In this document: positions 16,961-25,018 of the stretch, piece by piece
Layout: every line of letters begins with the position of its first letter
Position numbering within the stretch: position 1 is the stretch's first letter
Source of the DNA: CAYMCQ01 sp964389025
Lineage (GTDB): Bacteria > Verrucomicrobiota > Verrucomicrobiia > Limisphaerales > CAYMCQ01
DNA length: 64,000 nt
NCBI GenBank assembly: GCA_964389025.1
Contig: CAYMCQ010000006.1
Span: 21,380 to 85,379 of the forward strand
Direction of reading: 5' to 3'
Made by a program: the position numbers and the translations under genes
Notes under the pieces: model-generated
Databases searched by the model: none
Told to the model about the DNA's origin: nothing
What the model saw: only the letters and a program-made list of their open reading frames with translations

Positions 16961-19900
16961 GGACTTGAGGAACGGGCGGCAGTTTGGCGAGCCGTTCGTG
17001 GATTTCCTCCACTGTGATCGTGCGAACGGTTGACGCCTGTGTCGTCGAATTCAGCGACAAATGGTAGCTGGACACGAACGGCTCAACTACGCGGGCGCGG
17101 GCGTCGAACGGGCATACGATGAGCAGTTGTAGATGAAATTCGGCGAAGAGGCGGAGGGCGTAGCGAGAATTCGCTTCGTCGCAACGGGCGAACATTTCGT
17201 CCACGACCACGAATCGGAACGATTTGGGATTCTCCGAGTCTTTGGAAATACCGTACTGATAGGCGATGGCCGACGCCAGAATGGTGAACGCGAGTTTTGC
17301 CTTCTGGCCTCCAGATTTGCCGCCTGTGTCGCTGTAATAATTTTCCTGCCCGTTGTCCTCGCGACGGAGTTCTTCGACGGCGAACGTCAACCAGTTGCGC
17401 GTGTCGGTCACTTTTGCCGCCCAATCCGGTTTCTCCCGGATGCGATTGATGAGGTCGCTGATGCGGCGGAATGCGCTCTCGCGGGCCGCCGCGTCTGCGT
17501 TTAGTCCGAATTCCAGGCAGTCTTTGAGCCGCTTACGAAATTCACGGATGTCAGGGTCGTTCGAGTGATTGGCCCGAATTGTGATGTATGTCCTCGACGA
17601 ATAGGGGATGCCGCGCAACGCGTCGTTCAGATGGTCCACCTTGTTCTGGATTTCCTCGCAGTGGGTTTCCAATTTGTCCTGAAACGCCGCAACGTGGGCG
17701 AGCACATCACGGCTCATCAATTCACGGAAACGTTCTTCATGGCGCGGCAGATCGTCGGCTTTGATGTTCTCGCGGAGCTTGAGAAACTCCGGGAGAAATC
17801 TTTCATCCGCCGACATATCCGTTTTCATGTCGGCGAACTCGCTCAAAAAGCTCTGCATAAACTTCGTGGCCACCTTCGCTGCTTCGTCGCGCTTTTCCTG
17901 GATTTGCAGCATTTCCTTGCCGAGATGGGTGGTCGCCTTTTGCTGGGTGACTCCCGCTTCGGCAATCGTCAATCGCTCGCACTGCAAAGTTCTCAACAAG
18001 GCACTAAAAGGCTCGGCGAAGAGTTGGAGGTCAGGCTCTTTGTTCGACTGGAGCGTATCGTCACATTGACCGAGGTGCGTTTGATAACCTTCGCGTCTGC
18101 TTTGAAGTCCACCTTTCCTCTCAACCGCCTTGGTCTTGTCCGAGTCAACGCCCGCTATTTTTTCGCGGAGAGCCTTCAATTGCTCCTGCAATTGGCGGAT
18201 TTGGTTGGAGCTTTTCTCCAATTCATCCTTCCGCGTCTGAAGCTCTTCCTTCGTCTTCGCTGCGGAACGCCAGTCGATTTCTGTAAAGAGGCGGAAGCTG
18301 GCGAGCCTTCCCGCCTGCTCCGCACGTTTCTGCGCTCTTTGTTGGCGCGTTTGCGCCTGAGAAATCAACTGTGCCTGCGTCCGCGCCTGGGATTGAAGTT
18401 CGCTCAGCGTCTCCTCTAGGCGACGGATTTTATCCAAGTTTGACCAGCCCAAAATGTGATAACGGGGATCACGAATATCAGTGCCGTCGTCTTTGACGTG
18501 CCGGGTACCGCCGCTACGGATCAGGCCCTGTTTTGTGATGGCAAAGCCAGTGACCCGCTCGAATTCGTCCAGCGTTTCACAACAACGGTGGTTGAATTGA
18601 TTCCGCAGTTCGGATTCCACCCACAGAATGAGCGGGTGACCATCCTTGAGTTTCATCTTCTCAATGACTCGCCCCTGGTCGGAACCCCGAGACACAGCGG
18701 GAACTTGCGCAGGGACTCGGTGATAAACGACACGACGGCGAAGGTTGTTGTCGTTGATGAAACGATTAACGCGTGAGTAGATGCGATCCGGAACGAGGAT
18801 GGACAGGCCAAATCCACGCAGCAGCCGCTCCAAAGCCCCCCGCCACTCAGCGTTGTACTCGTCTCGCACATCCATCAATTCACCGGTGAATGGGAGATCG
18901 CCCACGCTGACGCTCGCCCCGCGCGCGATGAATTCTCGCAACTGTCGTTCGCCTTCGGGAATCAGATCGGGTCGGTTGCGCAAGGAATTAAGCTCGCGAT
19001 CAACTTCGTCCACCTTCCCCTTCAACTGCTTGAGTTGCTCGCCTGCGGCTGCCATTTCTGCCGCCGCGCCCGTGATGACCCCGGTCTGCGCCTCGCGCTC
19101 TGTTTCAGCCCAAGCCTGTCGCTCAATGAAGCGCCGCTCCTCAAGCACTTCCTCGGTGATTCCCAATTCTTTGAGCGAACTGTGATACTGCCTCGAAAGC
19201 GCCTTGCGGTTGTTTTCCTGGGAGTTTGCCGTTTCCAGTTCCTCCTGAACCTTGGCCAACTGTTTGCCGACTTCGTCACTCTCGATTGCCTGCTGTATCG
19301 AGAATTTGTCCTTTTCCAACGTCTCCAACTGCTGCTTGAAATTTTCGATTTGTTGCTCAAGGGCAGCGATTTCGTCTGCCAAGCCGGTGATTTCCGTTTG
19401 CAGCAGCGCCTTCAGCCGCAATGCAAAACACGCTGGTAAAGCATCGTTGAATCTCGCCGCCTCGTTGAGCTTTGTCTGGTGGATTTCAATCTCGGCCGCC
19501 TTGTCTGCAACCGGCTGGAGAAAGTCCAGTTGCTTTCGAGCGCGTTGAATGGCGTCCCAGCATTTCGTCAGGTCCTCGTAGTGTTGCTCAAGGCGCTCCA
19601 TCAATTCCTTTGTGTCGAGACGTTCAAGCATGTGGTCGCGGATGAACGTGCTGACGTGTGTGATTTCCTTGATGGCGACGGTCTGGCTGAACAAAGCGAG
19701 CGTGGTCGTTGATTCCATCCGCAGGTAACGGACGGCCTTTTCCGCGTAATCGTTGAAACTGTCTTCGACCTCAAAGCCGCGCTGCCGGAGAGCCTTTTTC
19801 CACGTCTTGGATTCCTGCAATCCGCCAAAGTCGCCTTGGATCGAGCGCTCGCTTCGGGCGATGAGAAAGAGCTTCCGCACGTCATCATCCTGCACCCAGA

Positions 19901-20315
19901 GGATTTGACCAAGGCTCACGGCCTCGCCCGTGGTTTCATTCTGGAAACTGGCCAAGAGAATTGTTGGAGGCGAACCCGGCTTGCGAAGGAACTTGATTTG
20001 CGCACGGCTTTCCTCCGTGCCGCTCTCGCTGCCGTAAGCGCCGAGGACGTATGTGCGTTCATCTCGCTCACGCTTCTTCACTCCGCCGGCTGAAAGGTTG
20101 TAGTTCCGTTTGACGCGCGGCACGAGAAGCGTCAAGAGCGCGTCCACAAGGGTTGATTTTCCACTGCCATTTTCACCAATCAGCAAGGCGGTCGCCCCGA
20201 GAGGATCGAGAATGTGAATCTTCCCGTCGAACGTGCCCCAATTCCGCACCTCCAGGCGATGCAGGCGAAATCCCGGCTGTATCGCCGTGCTATTGGTTAT
20301 CGCGCGCGCTGACAT
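16947..20315 (-). CDS. jetC: Wadjet protein JetC (MukB/SMC-like ATPase)
   Basis: This 1122-residue SMC-like protein has Walker A GENGSGKST at 47-55, long coiled-coil arms (about 230-430 and 650-900), an ABC signature-like SGGQKAKLAF near residue 1010 and Walker B FVVVDEMFARCDEAN near 1050. It is the motor of the Wadjet complex, which extrudes DNA loops and hands small circular plasmids to JetD. Length and domain plan match known JetC proteins. It overlaps jetB by 26 nt and jetD by 14 nt, so the operon is translationally coupled. Confidence 0.95.
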   Translation of the reverse strand: MSARAITNSTAIQPGFRLHRLEVRNWGTFDGKIHILDPLGATALLIGENGSGKSTLVDALLTLLVPRVKRNYNLSAGGVKKRERDERTYVLGAYGSESGTEESRAQIKFLRKPGSPPTILLASFQNETTGEAVSLGQILWVQDDDVRKLFLIARSERSIQGDFGGLQESKTWKKALRQRGFEVEDSFNDYAEKAVRYLRMESTTTLALFSQTVAIKEITHVSTFIRDHMLERLDTKELMERLEQHYEDLTKCWDAIQRARKQLDFLQPVADKAAEIEIHQTKLNEAARFNDALPACFALRLKALLQTEITGLADEIAALEQQIENFKQQLETLEKDKFSIQQAIESDEVGKQLAKVQEELETANSQENNRKALSRQYHSSLKELGITEEVLEERRFIERQAWAETEREAQTGVITGAAAEMAAAGEQLKQLKGKVDEVDRELNSLRNRPDLIPEGERQLREFIARGASVSVGDLPFTGELMDVRDEYNAEWRGALERLLRGFGLSILVPDRIYSRVNRFINDNNLRRRVVYHRVPAQVPAVSRGSDQGRVIEKMKLKDGHPLILWVESELRNQFNHRCCETLDEFERVTGFAITKQGLIRSGGTRHVKDDGTDIRDPRYHILGWSNLDKIRRLEETLSELQSQARTQAQLISQAQTRQQRAQKRAEQAGRLASFRLFTEIDWRSAAKTKEELQTRKDELEKSSNQIRQLQEQLKALREKIAGVDSDKTKAVERKGGLQSRREGYQTHLGQCDDTLQSNKEPDLQLFAEPFSALLRTLQCERLTIAEAGVTQQKATTHLGKEMLQIQEKRDEAAKVATKFMQSFLSEFADMKTDMSADERFLPEFLKLRENIKADDLPRHEERFRELMSRDVLAHVAAFQDKLETHCEEIQNKVDHLNDALRGIPYSSRTYITIRANHSNDPDIREFRKRLKDCLEFGLNADAAARESAFRRISDLINRIREKPDWAAKVTDTRNWLTFAVEELRREDNGQENYYSDTGGKSGGQKAKLAFTILASAIAYQYGISKDSENPKSFRFVVVDEMFARCDEANSRYALRLFAEFHLQLLIVCPFDARARVVEPFVSSYHLSLNSTTQASTVRTITVEEIHERLAKLPPVPQVHAVA

Positions 20316-20880
20316 GGTTTTGAAGTTGGTCGCGAAGTTCCTTTAACACTTCGACGGGGAAACGGGCTTTGACTATGCGGCGGACTTCGTAACGCTCCTC
20401 GCCCTCCGTCGCCGGAAGTTTGCGGACCAGCCCCATTTCCTCAGCCTTGTTGAGCGCGGCTTCGAGGCGCTTGTCCGCTCGGATTTCATCCGTCGTTTCA
20501 GGGAAAAATGGAGCGGCAAGTTGCAGAATGTCGTCCTTCCGAATAACGAGCTTGGTTTCGTCGTGTATCTTTTCGTCAAACTGAAGCAATTGTTCCCGCA
20601 AGATAACGCCGACAATCGCCACGCCCTTCGTGAGTTTATCCCTGCGAAAGAGTCGTGGAATTCCGCTACCGTCTTCGCTGTCGGCCTGTTTCAGATAACC
20701 AAAGCCATCCTGCTCGTGGACGACGAGTTCCAAGCCGATTTCCCGGAAGTAATTTTCGATGTGCGACTGATACCGCAGCAATGTTGCCCAGAGGTCCGCA
20801 TCTTCGGAATACACAGCGTCCTGAAGCAGGCGGACTTTCACGGCTGCCGAAGGAAATGATTTGGCTGGAGCAGGCGTCAT
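20290..20880 (-). CDS. jetB: Wadjet protein JetB (DUF4194, kleisin-associated MukE-like)
   Basis: This 196-residue protein is of the DUF4194 type. It shows the winged-helix-like stretch LLRYQSHIENYFREIGLELV and DGFGYLKQ near residues 30-70, and a second such region ending REQLLQFDEKI. In Wadjet, JetB is the MukE-like subunit binding JetA and JetC. The ATG overlaps the jetA stop by 4 nt and the gene end overlaps jetC by 26 nt. It is one of the four genes needed for plasmid restriction by this system. Confidence 0.92.
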   Translation of the reverse strand: MTPAPAKSFPSAAVKVRLLQDAVYSEDADLWATLLRYQSHIENYFREIGLELVVHEQDGFGYLKQADSEDGSGIPRLFRRDKLTKGVAIVGVILREQLLQFDEKIHDETKLVIRKDDILQLAAPFFPETTDEIRADKRLEAALNKAEEMGLVRKLPATEGEERYEVRRIVKARFPVEVLKELRDQLQNHVSARDNQ

Positions 20881-22313
20881 GTGTTGGAAAAGACCACTCG
20901 TGGCACTCGAAAACGGCGGTCAGGCGTATCAGCGAGTTCAATCAAGTCAAACTCGTCGAAAATGATGTGTGGCCCGTCTCCCTCGGCGATGACGAGGTAA
21001 GCGAGAACTTCAAGGATTCCGTTGCGGGGAGGATACGCCGACAACAGTTCAGGCAGCGAAACCTGGACGCGCGTCTGCAAGAACTCCTGAATGTTGGCCC
21101 GCAGTTTGTCGAAATCCACTGGATGCAGCCGCAGGAACGCTTCAAGCGCCGCCTGATAATCACCGCCCTCGTCAATCTGCAAGTCGCCGCCAAACTCAAC
21201 GACAGTGGGTGGCGACCACAGAGCTTTCGACATCAACGAACCCAACGCCATTGCTCCGTCCATCGCCATCAACTCTTCATGGGCCGGTAAAGCGCGCGTT
21301 TGATGGGCAAGGCTCTTGATCTCCTGGAGCAACCTGCCGACCTCTTTGCGTTCCGCAGACTCGCGGATGTCGAGGATTCGCCGGAGCTGCGCGACCAGTC
21401 GTTCGTTGGAAGCCAGCACCTTTGCGCCTTCGACCCGAAGATTCAGTTGCAGCCCGCGCAACATAATGTCGGCACGCAGTTGTTCGGACAGTTCCTCAAG
21501 CTGGTAAACTCTCTCGACCAATTCGTTGAACTCCCGGCGGCGTTCCGACGCGAGCAGGAAGTCCCAAAAGGCGTAGAAGCTTTGCCCCTGACTCGACTCG
21601 CGCAGCCTATCCTGTGAATCAAGCGTCTGGCTGACGATGCCTCCGCGAGTGGCCGCAGCGTCGGTCTGCCGAACGATGATTTCCTCCGTGACTGTCCGAA
21701 AATGACGTTCGACCTCCCGGAAATCGCCGAGCAATTGCCGCGCGATTTCCAGCAGGTTTTGAAATCGCTCATTGATTTGGGTCGCACTGTAAACCGGCAC
21801 AACTCCCGTGCGCTCGATCTCCTCAATTTGCTGTTGCAGGCGTGCTTGCTCCGCCCGCAGTCGTTGAATTCGAACATCCGGCTCTCTCGTCGCATTCTCC
21901 ACAATCTCCGCCAGTGTGCTGGCAAGGCTCTTGAACTTGGACTCCGTACCGACGTGCGGGCGGGGTTTCATTGAATCCAGCCATTGGAATACGCGCTCGA
22001 TCTCAGGCGTGAGTTCGTAAGCCGGCTCATCCGAATCGGCAGGCTGGAACCGATGAACGTATGCATGGTTGGAATCAGCCCATTCGGTGAGGTAATCCTT
22101 CGCCGGCTTCTCGCTTACGAAATCACCGCTGTCGCGCAATTCCTCCACCTCGGCCTCAAGCAATGCGCGTAAGCGACTCTCAGGCACAATCGGGTGATGC
22201 TCGTGCTTGAACGCGGCGAACAGCACCGCCAACACAAGCGGCGCGTTCTCCGCGCGAAGCAGACGGAGCGTCGGCGATTGCTCGAACTGCAACTGCAAAT
22301 CTGTGAGGTTCAC
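20877..22313 (-). CDS. jetA: Wadjet protein JetA (DUF3375, MukF-like)
   Basis: This 478-residue DUF3375 protein is the kleisin-like (MukF-like) subunit of Wadjet. The N-terminal signature SPTLRLLRAENAPLVLAVL and AYELTPEIERVFQWLDSM are visible, followed by coiled coil around 140-190. The start is a GTG at 22311-22313 with no strong ribosome-binding site. It is the first gene of the jetABCD operon. The 200 nt upstream separate it from the DUF2384 antitoxin gene and contain three helically phased direct repeats that could be operator sites. Confidence 0.94.
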   Translation of the reverse strand: MNLTDLQLQFEQSPTLRLLRAENAPLVLAVLFAAFKHEHHPIVPESRLRALLEAEVEELRDSGDFVSEKPAKDYLTEWADSNHAYVHRFQPADSDEPAYELTPEIERVFQWLDSMKPRPHVGTESKFKSLASTLAEIVENATREPDVRIQRLRAEQARLQQQIEEIERTGVVPVYSATQINERFQNLLEIARQLLGDFREVERHFRTVTEEIIVRQTDAAATRGGIVSQTLDSQDRLRESSQGQSFYAFWDFLLASERRREFNELVERVYQLEELSEQLRADIMLRGLQLNLRVEGAKVLASNERLVAQLRRILDIRESAERKEVGRLLQEIKSLAHQTRALPAHEELMAMDGAMALGSLMSKALWSPPTVVEFGGDLQIDEGGDYQAALEAFLRLHPVDFDKLRANIQEFLQTRVQVSLPELLSAYPPRNGILEVLAYLVIAEGDGPHIIFDEFDLIELADTPDRRFRVPRVVFSNT

Positions 22314-22444
22314 GATGTTTGTTGCCGCGGCCTGTTCCCCATTAAGGTTTTCAGACTACGCGAGAAGGAATACCAAAACCGGACGGACAAATACAGTCCA
22401 ACCCTTTTAGTTTGATGGGACGAGCGGGGCGCAAGTCGGGGGGA

Positions 22445-22486
22445 TCTGACGATTCCCGAAAGCCGTCTGACGGTTATCTGACGATT
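22445..22486. repeat. Three phased direct repeats TCTGACGRTT upstream of jetA
   Basis: TCTGACGATT occurs at 22445-22454 and 22477-22486, and TCTGACGGTT at 22466-22475. The repeats start 21 and 11 bp apart, close to two and one helical turns, so all face the same side of DNA. They lie 132 nt upstream of the jetA start and just downstream of the antitoxin gene. A DNA-binding protein such as the nearby DUF2384/HTH protein could bind here; that is inference. Confidence 0.4.
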
Positions 22487-22514
22487 ACCGGCGAGGAGGT
22501 AGCGGGTCTTCCGG

Positions 22515-22988
22515 TCAATCCGGCATTCCCGAACGAAGATAAAACAGCGATGCCCAAAGGCGACCGGTTTCGCCTTTGCTGATGATGTCAGCCGGGGTGC
22601 GTCCTTCAAATTCCTCCATCTCAGTAAGCAACCACGGGCCGATTTCTTCCGGCCTCATCAACTGCTTGAGTTCGTTGAAGACGCTCTGAATTTCACGAAG
22701 CTTCGCGGCGTAAACGGGGCTGCTGGGGTCGCCAGCCTCCCAATTGACGATAGCGCGGTCCGAGGCGTTCATCACGTGGGCAAGTTGATTACGACTCCAG
22801 CCCAGAGCGGCTCGCAAGTTGGCAAGCGTCAGCTTCTCGGACTTCTTGCCGTCCGCAGCGGCTTCCTCGATGGCCGCGTTGATTTCTTGAAGCTTGGCAA
22901 AAAGCTTCTCGCGCTCCTTTACTAAACCCCGCTTGGCTTGGGACGCTCTGACCGGCCGCTCTTTGACTGCTGCGCTCATGGAATACAT
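22515..22988 (-). CDS. Xre/MbcA/ParS-type antitoxin-like protein (HTH plus DUF2384)
   Basis: This 157-residue protein has a Lys/Glu-rich N-terminus, a helix-turn-helix at residues 54-86 (LRAALGWSRNQLAHVMNASD, then RAIVNWEAG) and a C-terminal DUF2384-like region (MRPEEIGPWLLTEMEEFEGR then TPADIISKGE). This is the build of antitoxins paired with RES-domain toxins. It overlaps by 13 nt the end of a RES-like fragment encoded upstream. In most Xre-RES modules the antitoxin gene comes first; here the order is reversed and the toxin is truncated. The gene may now serve only as a regulator. A 12-bp perfect tandem repeat lies just before its start. Confidence 0.75.
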   Translation of the reverse strand: MYSMSAAVKERPVRASQAKRGLVKEREKLFAKLQEINAAIEEAAADGKKSEKLTLANLRAALGWSRNQLAHVMNASDRAIVNWEAGDPSSPVYAAKLREIQSVFNELKQLMRPEEIGPWLLTEMEEFEGRTPADIISKGETGRLWASLFYLRSGMPD

Positions 22989-23311
22989 ATCGGCGGGATA
23001 ATGAAGTATTTCAAGAAGTATTTCAATACTATCGGCTTCAACGCCGGAGCACCCAGCGACTCAGGCGGTGTCAGCTTCTGCGGAAAAATGATGATGTTCC
23101 TTCCGCCCGGCAGTGCTTGCGAAGGGGCGATCAGGCCGGAAAAACATACCTCTTTGATTGCCCGGCCAATTGCCTGAGACACAGCTTCGCGCCGGTCCTG
23201 AATCGCCCGCCAATGAATTTTATCCGTCGCGAGCAGCGGGTTGACAACTGCCGCAATCTCGGCGTCCGTCGTGTCCAAGAGATTCGCGGCTTTGACTTTC
23301 ACCCAAGCCAT
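22976..23311 (-). pseudogene. RES-domain toxin remnant (C-terminal half only)
   Basis: A 111-codon frame resembles the C-terminal half of RES-domain toxins, which degrade NAD+. Recognisable parts are VKAANLLDTTDAEI, then HWRAI, QAIGRAIKEVCFSGLIAPS and GGRNIIIFPQKL. The N-terminal half of the RES domain is missing, with an in-frame TAG two codons before the ATG and no matching sequence in the preceding 600 nt that I can see. The C-terminal tail (VLKYFLKYF) is made by a 12-bp tandem repeat. It is probably an inactive relic, though a short gene of other function cannot be excluded. Confidence 0.55.
23003..23026. repeat. 12-bp perfect tandem repeat before the DUF2384 antitoxin gene
   Basis: GAAGTATTTCAA occurs twice without a gap. 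The second copy runs into AATACT, giving a short dyad AGTATT-TC-AATACT. It lies 15-38 nt upstream of the antitoxin start on the minus strand, where an autoregulatory operator would be expected. Confidence 0.45.
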
Positions 23312-23366
23312 AACCTACTCATCAGACTGGCAGTCGCGTCCGGCAGTTGCTACCTAAGTGAACCAG

Positions 23367-23720
23367 ATGAAGAGCACCAAACCTCGCGACAAACAACTGG
23401 GAAAACTCGAACTCAATGAGGCGTTGAGGCGGCGACGTCTCGACCAAGCCTTGAATATTAAACTGTTCGCTCTCGCCGCCGGCATCTCATACAGCTTGGC
23501 CCGCGACCTTTTCCGCCAGCCTGGTTTTCCTGCCGTCTGCGGCGTCGTTTTCTGGAGCGATTTCGTCGAATGGCGACACGCTCGAACCGGCCTAACGGCC
23601 CTTAAGGAGAGCGCTTCTCGGACTGCACGCCCAGACGACCGGCCTCAGCCCCAGACCCACTCGTCCCTGCTCAAAGATCTCCCGCCGAAGGCCGCTCGAA
23701 TCTTGGCCGAGTGCGGCTAA
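23367..23720 (+). CDS. Small HTH-like protein of the island
   Basis: This 117-residue protein has a basic N-terminus (KSTKPRDKQLGKLELNEALR), followed by KLFALAAGISYSLARDLFRQ and then VVFWSDFVEWR, which looks like a winged-helix or excisionase-type DNA-binding fold. The C-terminal 40 residues are Pro/Arg-rich. I take ATG at 23367; a GTG nine bases earlier is also possible. No clear ribosome-binding site is seen. It lies in the integration module between the toxin relic and the integrase and may regulate island functions. The family is not recognised. Confidence 0.5.
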   Translation: MKSTKPRDKQLGKLELNEALRRRRLDQALNIKLFALAAGISYSLARDLFRQPGFPAVCGVVFWSDFVEWRHARTGLTALKESASRTARPDDRPQPQTHSSLLKDLPPKAARILAECG

Positions 23721-23882
23721 ACTCCCGGGCCACGGGTGGATTATCCGCGAAATGTTTCCGCAGAGATAGTATCACAAATCACGCTTCTTGGGGGGAGATA
23801 CCTGGCACGACACGCTCCGGCCAATTTCCGTCAACGTGTGTTGTTCCGGCGGCTGCCTCTTGCGAAATGACCCCGAGACGAT

Positions 23883-24092
23883 TCAAGCAGTAACAAGCAA
23901 CGCATCGAGATCTGGGGCGTAATAGCGGCGTTCCATTCTGGTGTTATCACCGAGCTTCAAATATTTCCAACGCACCTTGCCAATGACAGGCTCATTCTGC
24001 CATTCGGTCGCTCGCCGGCCCAGGGTGTCATTGGATACGTCGAGGTATTCTGCTGCGCCTGAAAGTGAGAGCCACATTCCATTCGAGTTCAT
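23883..24092 (-). CDS. Excisionase/MerR-like small DNA-binding protein
   Basis: This 69-residue protein starts at ATG 24092, which has GAGG 6 nt upstream. The sequence MWLSLSGAAEYLDVSNDTLG followed by RRATEW matches the helix-turn-helix of excisionase/MerR-like (HTH_17) proteins, ending YYAPDLDALL as in that family. It would assist or direct the nearby tyrosine recombinase in excision of the island, or regulate it. It is divergent from the 24302 gene. The call rests on motif shape and context. Confidence 0.65.
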   Translation of the reverse strand: MNSNGMWLSLSGAAEYLDVSNDTLGRRATEWQNEPVIGKVRWKYLKLGDNTRMERRYYAPDLDALLVTA

Positions 24093-24301
24093 TCGTTTCC
24101 TCAGTATAAAACACAAAGGGTCACTTTTCTCCTCGTCGTGAATTTCCCATGGTCTGCATTTGGAGTGTTAAGTTTGCGTCGGATTGCGCGCGGTCGATCA
24201 CTTCGAGCCTCCACGGCACGCCTCCATATAATGGATTGTGAGAACAGGTGGTTTCCCGGCTGCTCGGCCGAAATCAACCCACTCAATCGGAATTACACGG
24301 C

Positions 24302-24784
24302 ATGCAAAAGTCGCAGAGAGAAAAAGCCGCGCTTCGGCAACTGAAGACGGAGGAAACTGAACTACAGCTTCGGCTGACCCAGATCAGGAAAGCCCTTGCA
24401 GTCTTGGAAGGCACTCGGTCCGAGCCAACGCCGACGCGACCAGAGTGTCGTGCGGACCTCCTGCGAAAGTACTTGGTCGAACACCCGGAGGGTGTCCGCC
24501 TCAAGGACGTTCCAGCCGTGCTCCATGCAATAGGACATGTGAGCTTTGCGGGCCATCCGACGACGAATTGGCTGTATCAGCTCAAACCGGAAAAGGCTTA
24601 CTTTGTAATCAAGGACGGAGTTGTGACTTTGCGCGTGGGATGCAGCAACGGCGCACAAGTCGGTTCTATGGACCTTTTCCAAGTTGCTTTTGATAATAAC
24701 CCGAAGCCCACCGAACAACCACCAGCCAAAGCCCCTATCACTTGTGCTGGCCATGAAGATAACAATCTCACCGATGCAGCGTGA
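24302..24784 (+). CDS. Hypothetical coiled-coil/winged-helix protein
   Basis: This 160-residue protein has N-terminal residues 1-37 forming a charged heptad-like helix (RQLKTEETELQLRLTQIRKA). A middle region (ADLLRKYLVEHPEGVRLKDV ... TNWLYQLK ... YFVIKDGVVTLR) resembles a winged helix, and the tail is Pro-rich. A GTG at 24248 in the same frame would add 18 residues. It stands upstream of the integrase on the same strand. The family is not recognised; a role in DNA binding is a guess from the fold-like pattern. Confidence 0.5.
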   Translation: MQKSQREKAALRQLKTEETELQLRLTQIRKALAVLEGTRSEPTPTRPECRADLLRKYLVEHPEGVRLKDVPAVLHAIGHVSFAGHPTTNWLYQLKPEKAYFVIKDGVVTLRVGCSNGAQVGSMDLFQVAFDNNPKPTEQPPAKAPITCAGHEDNNLTDAA

Positions 24785-25018
24785 CCAAAACAGATGGAGC
24801 GGCGGCAACAGCAGGCGGCAAGCACCGCTTCAACAGACTGTGCAACAGGGATTTAGCAGGCTCGTGAATACCGACAATTTGGATACTCACGATTGACATA
24901 GGTATGCGATCAAACACGAATAGTTTGCCGGAATCGGCATTTTCCGAAGCAAAACCGAGAATTCTGTTACGGCGAATACGTATTTGCATACCAAACAAAT
25001 TGTTGAGTTCAAGGCGGC

